A model generated the notes under the pieces. It did no database searches and was not told the origin of the DNA. It was given only the letters and a program-made list of their open reading frames with translations. A stretch of 64,000 nt of DNA, taken from contig CAWHYW010000016.1 of the NCBI GenBank assembly GCA_963833675.1, positions 62,001 through 126,000 of the forward strand. Direction: 5' to 3'. Position 1 is the first letter of the stretch, and each line of letters begins with the position of its first letter. The position numbers were made by a program, and so were the translations under genes. Shown here in pieces: positions 11,850 to 21,657 of the stretch. This stretch comes from DASQDN01 sp963833675. GTDB lineage: Bacteria > Acidobacteriota > Terriglobia > Bryobacterales > Bryobacteraceae.

Positions 11850-12806
11850 TCAGTGTGGCTCCTCAGGGATAAACATCGCGCGAGCGTTTTCATCTGAAAT
11901 TTGCGCGATCCAAAGCGCCCCAGACGCTAGCTCCGAGATTCGGAATGTGTCCGCGATCGATGTCAACTCGACGGCAGTGGGCATACAGGGGCAAGCAATA
12001 GACACTGCGCGGCTCCTGTCTGTGGACACAACGTGAATTTGCGATTCTCGATCCGCAATCACAATCCGGTCACCCGAAGCGAAACTTGCCGCGATCGGAG
12101 TATTCAGGCCTTCCCGGTCTGTTGCTATTTCGATGATGTTCCCGTCGCGGAGCATGGAAACGGCTTTCCGTACCGTATCCACCAGCGCGAGGGAATTTCC
12201 ATCTGAAGAGAAGGAAAGCGCATCCGCCGAAACGGGATATTCCGAGCTGGTCTCCTGCGCGTAGATCGTGATTTCGCCGCTATCCCCAGTGCGTCTCGCT
12301 ATCGCAAATCTCGAGCTGTCGTCCGCGATTGCGAGGGCTTGCACCACAGATTCATCCGGCGGAAGCGTGAGGTTGCGAGCAATCTGCGGATCGTCAGGTA
12401 AGCCGGAAAGAACCTGAACGCAGCGGCAGGCGGCTTGATACAGAATCGCGGCTTTGCCACTGCGACTCAGTGACCCGAGATCGTAAGTGTCAAACGAATT
12501 CGGTATCGGAGTAACGATAGGCCCGCTTTCCAGGAGACGAACTACTTTTACGTTGGCCGAGTCCGGCGCAGTTACGATCGCAAACGAATTTGCGCTGGAG
12601 ACAAGCGCACGATCCAATGCCAAATCAAGCGGCACACCTCCGGCCACGAGAGCTGCTCCGGGTGTGCCAATCAGCGGTCGAATTTGTCGTGTGCTGGCAT
12701 CGAATACGTAACCTAGTCGGGGACGGACAAATTGATTGTCTTCTGCGCGGCCGGATACAAATGCGAGCAAGACTGCAGCGCTCAATGCGGATAACGATCG
12801 AAACAT
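11850..12806 (-). CDS. Secreted beta-propeller-like protein
   Basis: About 318 residues from the ATG at 12806, preceded by a CGGAG ribosome site; the open frame extends further upstream but has no such support. A signal peptide (MFRSLSALSAAVLLAFVSG) is followed by repeated four-strand blades such as RFAIARRTGDSGEITIYAQ and NSLALVDTVRKAVSMLRDG. They resemble WD40/YVTN or TolB-like propellers that scan a chain of values. A CRCVQV segment and the CPC triplet (SIACPCMP) are unusual for this fold and may form disulphides outside the cytoplasm. It lies between the Ig-domain protein (16 bp upstream) and the long Ig-repeat protein (27 bp downstream), so the three are probably co-transcribed. No enzymatic residues are evident. 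Confidence 0.65.
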   Translation of the reverse strand: MFRSLSALSAAVLLAFVSGRAEDNQFVRPRLGYVFDASTRQIRPLIGTPGAALVAGGVPLDLALDRALVSSANSFAIVTAPDSANVKVVRLLESGPIVTPIPNSFDTYDLGSLSRSGKAAILYQAACRCVQVLSGLPDDPQIARNLTLPPDESVVQALAIADDSSRFAIARRTGDSGEITIYAQETSSEYPVSADALSFSSDGNSLALVDTVRKAVSMLRDGNIIEIATDREGLNTPIAASFASGDRIVIADRESQIHVVSTDRSRAVSIACPCMPTAVELTSIADTFRISELASGALWIAQISDENARAMFIPEEPH

Positions 12807-12822
12807 GACGGTGCTCCGAAAT

Positions 12823-13428
12823 CTACCTGGGCGGTCCGAACCCGGGAGCGCCGGGTGTGACCGTGCCAGCGGCTTGGTCCGGTGTTGAAGGAGTCTGCGG
12901 CGTGGTCGAAGAGCCTTTACCGCCGGACGCAGCAACTGCCGCTGCCGCAGCGCCGCCACCGATTACTCCTAGCAAAATAGCCCACTTCTTTCCGGACCTG
13001 GATGACGAAGTTACTGCGGGAGCAGCGTTGGTCTGGGTGATAATCGCGCTTGCCGTGTCTCCTTTATAAGAGGCAGTCACGCGAATCTCGAACTGTCCTG
13101 TCTGATTATTTGGGTGCAAGCCGCGCGCGGCCGCGCGACCCAGTGCGTCGGTCTGCAAAATCAGCGTCTTGGCGCCGTCTGTAAACGTCGCGCTCGCGCC
13201 GACGCTGGGCAATGTGAAAGTGACCGATGCGCCTGTAACGGGCTTTCCGTCGGTATCCTGGACCTCCACAACAGGTTCATATGCCGTATTTCGATGAATA
13301 TTGTTGATTGCGTTTTGGCCTTCTATCACTTGAATCGATAACGTCGCAGCGATGGCGCAAGGGAGAAGTATGAGCGTGGCGCATACGAGCCACCAGGACT
13401 TTAGTACTAGCATAAATAGGCCCCCCAT
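12823..13428 (-). CDS. Secreted Ig-like domain protein with C-terminal membrane segment
   Basis: 201 residues. The N-terminal signal (SWWLVCATLILLPCAIA) is followed by one Big-1/invasin-like Ig domain at residues 30-125, with the typical VVEVQDTDGKPVTGASVTF and LQTDALGRAAA strands. A small hydrophobic glycine/alanine segment follows (WAILLGVIGGGAAAAAVAA), then a Pro/Thr/Gly-rich tail. It is probably anchored in the envelope. The start is set by an AAGGAG site 8 nt before ATG 13428; a second in-frame Met lies at codon 6. It is the first gene of the minus-strand Ig/propeller operon, and its start lies only 18 bp from the start of the divergent JAB gene. Confidence 0.75.
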   Translation of the reverse strand: MGGLFMLVLKSWWLVCATLILLPCAIAATLSIQVIEGQNAINNIHRNTAYEPVVEVQDTDGKPVTGASVTFTLPSVGASATFTDGAKTLILQTDALGRAAARGLHPNNQTGQFEIRVTASYKGDTASAIITQTNAAPAVTSSSRSGKKWAILLGVIGGGAAAAAVAASGGKGSSTTPQTPSTPDQAAGTVTPGAPGFGPPR

Positions 13429-13446
13429 AAGGTAAACTCCTTAAGG

Positions 13447-15219
13447 GTGACGCATTCGTTCGCGAGACACAAGGGAAATTCGCAACCTGCGTCCGACTCA
13501 CGTGAAGAGATTCTGAGTAACTTTATCACCGTTTCCGAAGACGAGTCTGCTGTATCGATTCGAGCTTCCGAGGACGTGATGGAGGGCATTCGACGGATTG
13601 CTGTCGAGCAGTTTCTCTCCATTCCGCGAGGAGGACTCGAGGCCGGAGGCCTTCTGTTTGGCAGCGCAGCCGATAAAGGTCTGACGATCCTCAGCTTCGA
13701 AGAACTGCCCATACAACATTTATCAGGTCCTTCGTTTCTGCTGTCGTCTCAAGACGAAGAAGCTCTAACCTTGAAACTGCGGGAACACGAGAATGGGCAA
13801 GGACCTCCGGTGATCGGATGGTGGCATTCGCATACTCGGAGCGATGTCACGATCACTGAGGATGATCTGAAAATTCACCGTAAGTTCTTTGCGGGTGACA
13901 GGCAGATTGCTCTGATTGTCAAGCCATTCAAACTCGATCCTGCCATAGGCGCGGTCTATCTGCCGAACCGGCCGGAGCCCGAATCACTTACCCCGTGTTG
14001 TCGTTTCATGATCGGCAAAGCTCGCAACGTCGTCGAGATACCTGAAGTTGCAGAGCCGCGTGAGACCGCTGTTTTGACACAGGTGGTAGTCAACCCGCCG
14101 TCACGAGCAAGCTCCACAAGTACCCGCCGCAGACCCGTGTTGGCTACGCTGACGGCTACAGCTCTCGTGTTGCTATGCCTCGGGGCCGCGTTCTACTCGT
14201 CTACTCCGAAAACGAAGCCCGTTCCAATTGAACCGATGAATTTGCGACTCTCGGGTTCGGGGCCGGAGTTGACCGTCCATTGGGACCGGAATTCACGTGC
14301 GCTCACAGACATTGCAACCGCTGAATTGGTGATCATCGACGGGCCAGAAGCGATGAAGATTCCGCTTTCCGCGGAAAATCTCCAAGCAGGAACTCTCTCC
14401 TACGTCCGGCGCACAGGCAAGGTGGATGTCACATTACGCACGCGTACGCGGACAAATGAGTTGTACGAGGCAGTCGCGCATTATGTCGGACCCATTCCTG
14501 TTACTCCGCTTGTCGCGGAATCCAAGCAGGATTCCGCCGAAGTGGAGCGCATGAGAGCGGAGATGGAAAGGCTGAATAGCGAGCTGGAGCGAATGAGGTC
14601 CGCTCCGCCGAAGGCTCCCGAGGCCAACGCAAGATCCCGCACACCCGAATTGCTCCCGGCGAAAACGATCGCGCCATCCGCAACGCCACGAACGACACAG
14701 CCGGTTGCTTCCCTTCCCACGCTGCCGGTTCCTTCTCTGAGCCTGGCGACGCAAACTCCCGCTGACCCGGCGGCTCCCGAAATTCACACTCCATCGCTGC
14801 CGGCGCCCAAGTCTGCCCCATCCCCGATCCCAGCGACGCGTCTGACTTCCGGGCGGGCAATCTGGACAGGAGCCTTGCCTCGTGGAGGCGTGCTTTTGTT
14901 CGATGGCCGCCGTCCCAGTGCCGGAGCCGTCACCGGCCGTCTTCCGCAACGCCCGAGTCGTATCCGTGTCTTTTCCGCAGATCTGACCGACTCGGGAATA
15001 GTAGTGTACACGGGTGGAGGGAACGAACATATCGAGCCTCCAAGCGCAGCGAACGGCTGGAATCTTACTACCTATAGGCCGGACTTAAAGAGATCGCGCG
15101 ACTTGACGGTTGTCGAGCCGCCCGGTCCCGGAAACGGATGGCAGCGCATCATCATCCGGAGCGAGCAGCGAACCGTGTCCATGCTGGTACTCGAATGGGA
15201 TGAGCTGTCCGCGCCGTAA
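13447..15219 (+). CDS. Membrane-anchored JAB/MPN (JAMM) domain protein
   Basis: 590 residues. Residues 45-195 form a JAB/MPN domain with a nearly complete metal site: E65 in RGGLEAGGLLFG, then H127-S-H129 and D140 in WWHSHTRSDVTITEDD. Threonine 137 replaces the usual serine of the JAMM signature. JAMM domains are zinc isopeptidases or peptidases acting on ubiquitin-like tails or other peptides. A transmembrane helix follows at 231-250 (VLATLTATALVLLCLGAAFY), then a beta domain, a short coiled coil (EVERMRAEMERLNSELERM), a Pro-rich linker and an unrecognised C-terminal beta domain. The catalytic part is predicted cytoplasmic and the rest periplasmic. The assigned GTG start at 13447 has no good ribosome site. 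No ubiquitin-like protein or E1/E2 gene lies nearby. Confidence 0.8.
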   Translation: MTHSFARHKGNSQPASDSREEILSNFITVSEDESAVSIRASEDVMEGIRRIAVEQFLSIPRGGLEAGGLLFGSAADKGLTILSFEELPIQHLSGPSFLLSSQDEEALTLKLREHENGQGPPVIGWWHSHTRSDVTITEDDLKIHRKFFAGDRQIALIVKPFKLDPAIGAVYLPNRPEPESLTPCCRFMIGKARNVVEIPEVAEPRETAVLTQVVVNPPSRASSTSTRRRPVLATLTATALVLLCLGAAFYSSTPKTKPVPIEPMNLRLSGSGPELTVHWDRNSRALTDIATAELVIIDGPEAMKIPLSAENLQAGTLSYVRRTGKVDVTLRTRTRTNELYEAVAHYVGPIPVTPLVAESKQDSAEVERMRAEMERLNSELERMRSAPPKAPEANARSRTPELLPAKTIAPSATPRTTQPVASLPTLPVPSLSLATQTPADPAAPEIHTPSLPAPKSAPSPIPATRLTSGRAIWTGALPRGGVLLFDGRRPSAGAVTGRLPQRPSRIRVFSADLTDSGIVVYTGGGNEHIEPPSAANGWNLTTYRPDLKRSRDLTVVEPPGPGNGWQRIIIRSEQRTVSMLVLEWDELSAP

Positions 15220-15235
15220 GTAGCATCTCGCAAAC

Positions 15236-16700
15236 ATGCCTTTTGAAGGATATCTGGACTCCGCTACCAACACTGAGATAGCGGGTTGGGTGTATGACGG
15301 AGACGATGCGAATACTCCATTAACCGTCGAAATTCTTGCTGACGGAAATGTGATTGCAACTCTGGTGGCCGATGGATTTCGCGAGGATCTGCTTGCAGCA
15401 GGGAAGGGAAATGGCAATCATGCATTTCAATTTTCAATGCCGCGAGGACAGAGCGCGATGTCTCGTCTGCGCGCGCGTGTGATGGGTCAGCCATGGTTCA
15501 TTCAACTTTGCACCGAAGCGTATTCGCGAGCCTTCGCGTTCATGCTTCACACATGCGAATATGGAATTCCCGAGCCTCCCTTCGGTTTTGCCGACGTTCC
15601 GCCGCCCGATCCCAAGACGGAAATCCCGCTGGCAAATCGTTTGATCGCCGCGTACCATCGAGCCTCACGAGCAGACGTCAAACGAAACAAACCCGAGGAT
15701 CAGTGGACGATGCTGGAACGATCGATATTTCCAGACTTTATCGATATCGTCCAAAGAAAAGACGCGCATGCCTTTGCGGATTACATGCGGTGTTTCTTTG
15801 CGCGGAGCATTAGTCACGGCACGTTCCAGGGCACACTGGCGACGAAGGGTCTGGAAAATCCGGGGTCTGGCGCATCCGTTGCAGGCCGTACAGTCGACTC
15901 TCTTGCCTCTCTATGTGAAGCTATCGGGCTCCTGCGCGTAGAGAACCCGGAGCAGGGTCATTACGGCGAAAATCTCTTTCGAGACCCCGACGAATCTTAT
16001 CGGTCTGCTCGAATCCTTTCTCAAGATCGATGTGGTTCCTCCCAATGCCGCGGGCAAAAAGTTTGGAATACGGACACGCAAGGGCATTCTCGCCTTAACG
16101 GATGTTCGCGCAATTTACGCGGCACGGAGAATTCAGGAGATCGTCGGTCCTGTCAGAAGTCCCTCGGTTTGCGAAATTGGAGGTGGCATCGGCGGCGTTG
16201 CGTACTATTGCCATCTTCTTGGCATCAAGAATTACACGATTATCGATTTGCCGGCGATTTCGATGATGCAGGGTTATTGGCTCACTCGCGCGCTTCCCAA
16301 TGCGCCGATCGTACTTTACGGTGAGCCCGATCCGGGCGGTCCGGCGATCCGTCTGCTGCCGCCTTCCCGTTTCGGTAGATCGAGGGCCCATCTGGTATTC
16401 AATCAGGATTCATTTCCCGAGATGCATCGCGAGCATGCGCTTTCCTACCTGCGGCGGGCCAGGCATGTGGCGCCGGCGCTGTTGAGCATGAATCAGGAAG
16501 GGGAAAACCCGCAGACGCCTACTTCAAGGCAGACGGTTGTGGCGGATCTGATTGAAGTGGTCAGCGGCTATCGCCGGATTTATCGTAGCCGCCACTGGTT
16601 GCGCGCCGGATATGTAGAGGAACTGTATAAGGTACAACGGCGAACCTTTCGCACCGTTGCCGGCATGGCGGTTCGTGTCATTCGCAGGCGTCTAGGCTAG
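15236..16700 (+). CDS. Putative sugar O-methyltransferase with N-terminal beta domain, one frame change
   Basis: About 488 residues after repair. Residues 1-75 match a small beta module often placed beside glycosyltransferase domains (IAGWVYDGDD, VEILADGNVIATLVADGFR). The C-terminal half has a Rossmann-type SAM site (SVCEIGGGIGGVAYYC) followed by TIIDLPAISMMQGYWL, as in putative sugar O-methyltransferases acting on surface polysaccharide. The frame advances by +1 at about 15970-15985; the second frame continues as LIGLLESFLKIDVVPPNAAG. It starts 16 bp after the JAB gene and ends 65 bp before the next receptor, so the three may form one transcript. The acceptor sugar is unknown. Confidence 0.75.
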
Positions 16701-16765
16701 CTGTTCGGAAACAAACCTTTCGTCCCGGCCGCGAGCAAATTTGGTACCATTTCTGGAACATCCTC

Positions 16766-19700
16766 GTGCGGTGCCTTGCGATTCTCAGCCTCCTTGCCGT
16801 CCTGCCGAGTGTCGCGCAGGCGCCGTGGGGAGGTGTGGGCGGGCAAGTCACCGATCCGGGCGGTTTCGCGATTCCGAACGCGGATATCGCCATCTCGAGC
16901 GACACGCTTCCTCGTGGAATCACGACACGAACGGATGACCGTGGCTCGTATAATCTCCAGGCGTTGCCGGTAGGAGTCTACACGGTCACAGTGGCGGCTC
17001 CCGGCTTCCATTCGCTCGTGTACCACCATCTCGAGATTCGATTGGGTGTGCAGCTAACGTTCAATGCCCGCCTGTCGCTCGGCTCTGTATCGGAATCCAT
17101 CGAGGTAAATGATCCGGCTCCGCCGTCCGATATGGCTTCTTCTCAAACGGCCACTCAGATCACTGCCGACGCATTCGAAGCGCTCGCGCGCGGTCGGAGT
17201 TTCCATACTGTTTTGCTGATGGCGCCGGGTGTGCGCCATGAAGTCAAGGCGGGAGCTGTCGGCGTTGGCGGAATCTCGGTTGATGGCGCCAGCGGTTCAG
17301 AGAACAGCTACTTCATCGACGGAGTGGATGTTACCGACATCATGACGGGAGCGCTGCGTCCGCAAAATTCGATTCCGTTGGAGTTCGTAAAAGAACTGCA
17401 GGTCAAGAGCGGCGGATTCGAAGCCGAGTTTGGCGGCGCAACCGGCGGTGTCGTCAATGTCAGCACGCGCGGAGGATCGAATGATTTCCATGGTCAACTC
17501 CAAATCGAAGCCACTGCTGCAAACTGGAATGCCGGAGACCGGGGATACTACCAGCGATCCGCTTCCGACCCGCTGAAGGCCGAGTTCCTGCGGCCCCGCG
17601 AAGACTCCTACCGGGTTCTGTATCCGGGTGTGGCGTTCGGCGGCCCAATCTTACGAGACCGCTTGTTCGCATATGTGAATTACATGCCCGAACTCGAAAA
17701 GACAGATCGGGTGATCGATCACCTCGTCGAAGGACGGCGCTTGTATCACTTCGACAAGACACGTCATTATTTGCTCGGCAGGCTCGACTATTCACCCGTC
17801 TCGCGGCTGCAGTTATCCGGCTCGTGGGTGTGGTCGCCCGTGCGCGCGCAAGGATATCTTCCGACTCGTGATCCGCGTTTGCCTCCGGTAGAGAACGATC
17901 CGAGTTCGCTTTTCGAATATGTTCCTTCGCAGACTGCGAGCGTCACTGCGAGCTATGGCCTCGATACTCGAACGTTGATCACCGCGCGATACGGCTACAA
18001 GTATCTGAACAATCGATCGAGCAATTATGGACTGCCGAACACAGCCTATCTTCTCTATCGCTCCCCTTCTATCGGCGTGCCTGGTGTGCCCGAGGAACTG
18101 CTTGGAGCCACTGGAACCCAGAACTATGCAGGATCTTACGTCACCTTGAAAGATGTAACGACGCGGCATAATCTCTACCTCGACGCGAGCCGCGTCATGA
18201 ACGTCGGCGGACAGCAACACATATTGAAAGCAGGGTATGCGCTGAACCGTGTGTTCAACGATCCTCTGGATGGCTATCCGGCAGGCCGCTTCGATCTGTA
18301 TTGGGGACGGTCGTTCTCGCGAGGCGGCATTTCTGACGAGAGCGGCCGCTATGGATATTACATCTGGGAAGATGGTCCGCGTCACAATACGAGCGCGCTC
18401 GGGCGGAATCACGGTCTGTACGTGCAGGACACCTGGCGTGTGACTCCGAGGCTTTCTATCAATGCGGGTGTACGCTTCGAACGCGAGTTCATGCCGCCTT
18501 ACCAACGAGTGGTGAATGGCCGTGAGGTCGCTAATCCGATTGATTTCGGTTGGGGGGATAAGATTGCTCCTCGAGTTGGGGCCGCCTGGGATATGACCGG
18601 GAGCGGCCAATGGAAGCTAAGCGGAAGCTTCGGAATTTTCTATGACGTGATGAAGTACGCGCTTGCCCGCACAGCATTCGGCGGAGAGACATGGATGAGT
18701 CATGTATACCGCCTCGATGACACGAATTTTGCCGCGCTGAGTTTGTCTAACCCCGGAGCTTTGGGAGCTCCGATCGCGACAATTAACAATCGATCCATTC
18801 CTGTAAATGCCCAAGGGGAATGGGAAGGCATCGATCCATCGATCAAGCCCTATGCCGCCAGAGAGATGACGTTGTCGCTGGAGCGGCGCTTTCGCTCGCG
18901 GTTTACTCTCGGGGCACGCTACACTCGCAAGGATTTGTTGAGAGCAATCGAGGATATAGGTGTTCTCGACGCAAACGACAACGAGGTATACATCATCGGC
19001 AATCCTGGATTTGGTTTCACTCGGGATCCGGCGTCAATGTATGGAGGTAAGACTCCCAAATGGTCAGGAATGGCTAGTGCCACGAGCAAAGCGGCAATAC
19101 GATGCGCTCGAGATTCGCGCCGAAGGCCGCATTGGACGATATTCAACGCTTGCATCCTATACATACAGCCGGCTATTCGGGAACTACGCCGGGCTTGCCA
19201 ACTCCGATGAGGCGGGCCGTATGGATCCAAGTATCTCGCGTTCCTTCGATTTGCCGACGTACTACTTCGACAGCACCGGAAGCCAGCGAAATACGGAAGG
19301 CCGGCTGGCAACGGATCGTCCGCACATTTTCAAGTTTTTCGGTTGGCGCGAGTTTCAAAACCGATTTGGGCTGAGTAGCGTTGGCCTGACACAGTTGGCG
19401 ATGTCGGGCGGTCTGGATTCCACCACTGTCACCTATATGACTGCTCCGACTTTTCCATTTGGGCGCGGCGATTTGGGCGAATGCCTGTATTCACCCAAAC
19501 CGACATGAACGTTTCGCACACATTCAGCATCGGAGAGCGCATCGGTTTGAAATTGGAAGCGAACGCAATCAATCTGCTCAATCAGGCGACCGTGATTTCG
19601 CGCGTGACCCAGATGAATTTCAACGGAAACATCACTCGCGATCAGCTTCCGTTATCTTCCTTCTTTGCCGGTTATAAGCTGTCGGAGTTTGTGCGGCCCG

Positions 19701-19876
19701 GGCTTCCAAACTATAACGCCATTTATGGATTGCCCGGCAGCGACCCGGTAGATGGAGGCGTCATGTATCACGGCGGCAGGTCCGACTTGAGTAGCGCATA
19801 TCTGATAAACAATCCGGGCTTCGGCGCCTATCAGGGACCTCGATCGTTTCGTTTCGCGCTGCGCCTGACGTTCTAA
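16766..19876 (+). CDS. TonB-dependent receptor, Oar-like, two compensating frame changes
   Basis: About 1,036 residues. A GTG start at 16766 gives a signal peptide (CLAILSLLAVLPSVAQA). Next come a carboxypeptidase-regulatory-like beta sandwich at about 25-110 (GQVTDPGGFAIPNADIAI), a plug from about 115 (QITADAFEALARGRSFHTV) with the ENSYFIDGVDVTD segment, and a barrel ending in FALRLTF. The frame changes by +1 near 19045-19060, where one surplus base in CCCAAA explains it, and returns near 19478, leaving about 140 codons displaced but fully conserved. It sits downstream of the JAB and methyltransferase genes on the same strand and ends against a hairpin. It is probably a functional outer-membrane importer; the ligand is unknown. 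Confidence 0.88.
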
Positions 19877-19897
19877 GGATTTCCTGGACAAAAATAA

Positions 19898-19921
19898 AGC
19901 CGGTGTTGTTCGACACCGGCT
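19898..19921 (-). terminator. Rho-independent terminator of the efflux operon
   Basis: AGCCGGTGT at 19898-19906 and ACACCGGCT at 19913-19921 form a perfect 9-bp stem with a 6-nt loop. On the minus strand it is followed by TTTATTTTT, a proper U-tract, so it ends the TolC-type gene that stops at 19954. It may also stop plus-strand transcription from the receptor. Confidence 0.85.
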
Positions 19922-19953
19922 GGCTGCAAACTGGGAAGAAGAGCAGCAAAAAA

Positions 19954-21637
19954 CTATTTCAGGACGACGTTGTGCCTTGCGAGCGTGCTCCCGAGCGCTT
20001 GCTCCAGGCGGCTGATGCTTTTGTTGAAATCCAGCCGGGCGACTACTTCGCGGCGGCGAGAGTCTGCGTATTCGTTTTGCCGGGTGAGAACCAGGAAGTT
20101 TGTCGATTCTCCGGTCTGATAGAGACGCTGCTCGCTATCGAGCTTTTCTTTGGCGGCTCGAGCGCTGGCATCCGCTGCCGCGATACGCTGCCGAGCGGTC
20201 TGAATGCCCTGTAGAGAATTCCGTACCTGGGCTTCAATCATCTGTTCCGTCCGCGCCTTTTCAAGTCCAAGGCGTTTCTCATTGATCAACGTTTGGCTGT
20301 AATTCGCGTCAGCAGTGCGGTTGCGGAAATTGAAATCGATCGAGAGACCGACTTGAAAGGACTGATACCGTCCGCCGAACAAGATTACCGAGAGCTGCGC
20401 CATAGCCGCCGACCAGGAAACCGGGCGTCGGGCCGAAACCCACGGACGGTAACGGTTGTAGACCGAGACGCGCCGACAGTTCATTCAACCGTGCGACCTG
20501 GGCCGCGCTCGCGGCGGAGAACGGGTTTTCAACGGTGCTCAGCGTTCCGCCGAGACCGGCCAATGCGTACTGTCCGATGAAATTCACTTCCGGCTTCTGC
20601 AAGTCGGCATTCAGGCCTTTTTGCACATCGTTGATCTCGCGTCGCACGCCGACTCCACGAAGCTCGGGCCGTCGCTTCAAGGCGACTTGTACGGCCTCCC
20701 GGAGATCGTCTGTCTGAGGCTCGTCGACGGTTCGGCTCTCGGCCGGAATGATCTCGTCATTCCAGATCGACGCAGTCCGCTCCGGCGCGATCAACGTCTT
20801 CAGATTATTTTCAACCTCGGTCAGTGCGCCAAGGTTGGTGTACCACGTGTCCATGCGGCGCTGGAGTTCCGCCTCGGCCGCGGCCAGTTCGACGGGGGCG
20901 AGAGTGCCGGCCTTTACCAAGCGATTATTGATGGCCAGCTGCTCACGCGCCAGATTCACGTTGTCCTCGGTCACCGCTACGGCCTGGCGAGCGGCTACGA
21001 GATCCCAATACGCCTGCTCGACTCGGGTGATTACATCGATCACTCGAACTTCCAGATCTATGTTCGATGCCTTCACCTGCTTTTGACTGATTTTCAGCTG
21101 TGCGCGGTTTTGATCGATGTCGCGGCCCCGAAGAAGCGGCTGCGAGATACCGAGCAGGAGTCGAGAACTGACAAAGGGACTAAAAGAGCTGAACGGATTG
21201 GTTGTCGTCGCGCGAGAGTTGTCGAAATCGAGATGAAACGAGGTCCCCCAATTGTTCAGGTTCTGACGTAACGAAAGATTGTTGACGAAACCCCGGTCCG
21301 TAAGCTTGCCGCCGCTGCCTTGCAGCACGGACCCGGTCGGTGTATTGGTGGTCTCCATCAAGGGTGTCCACCGGAACGCGGGATCGAAGAAGCCGCGGGA
21401 AGCTTGCACACTCGTTTCGGCGGTCGAGCGATTGGTGCGCTCGATGTCGATTTCGAGATTGTTCTCGAGAGCCATCTGAATGGCATCTTCAAGAGCGAGA
21501 TTGCGCTGAGTGATTCCTACTCCAACCCGCGCCGGCGCTGCAGCATCCGGGAAGGAACGCATTTCGGGCTGCTTTGGTTCCTGTGCGGCCATCACGGACG
21601 CATTCAAAGCAACTAAGATTGCGAATATTCGATACAT
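19954..21637 (-). CDS. TolC-family outer-membrane efflux protein (RND partner), one frame change
   Basis: About 560 residues after repair. Start ATG 21637 has AAGGA upstream and a signal peptide (MYRIFAILVALNASVMA). Two TolC/NodT-type repeats follow, with the long heptad helices typical of the periplasmic tunnel (VTRVEQAYWDLVAARQAVAV, AQVRNSLQGIQTARQRI). The frame breaks near 20385-20390; after GGYGAALGNL the product continues in another frame as FGGRYQSFQVGLSIDFNFRN, a conserved strand/loop. It is the last gene of the efflux run, 20 bp after the RND pump, and is followed by a U-tract terminator. It is the likely outer-membrane exit duct for the RND pump. Confidence 0.88.
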
Positions 21638-21657
21638 AACCAAATCCTTCAGAGGGC

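Noticed and set aside
12807..12959. N-terminal 51-codon extension of the propeller protein
   Set aside because: Arg-rich and non-conserved in character, antisense to or overlapping the Ig gene end; the ATG at 12806 has a ribosome site and starts a clean signal peptide.
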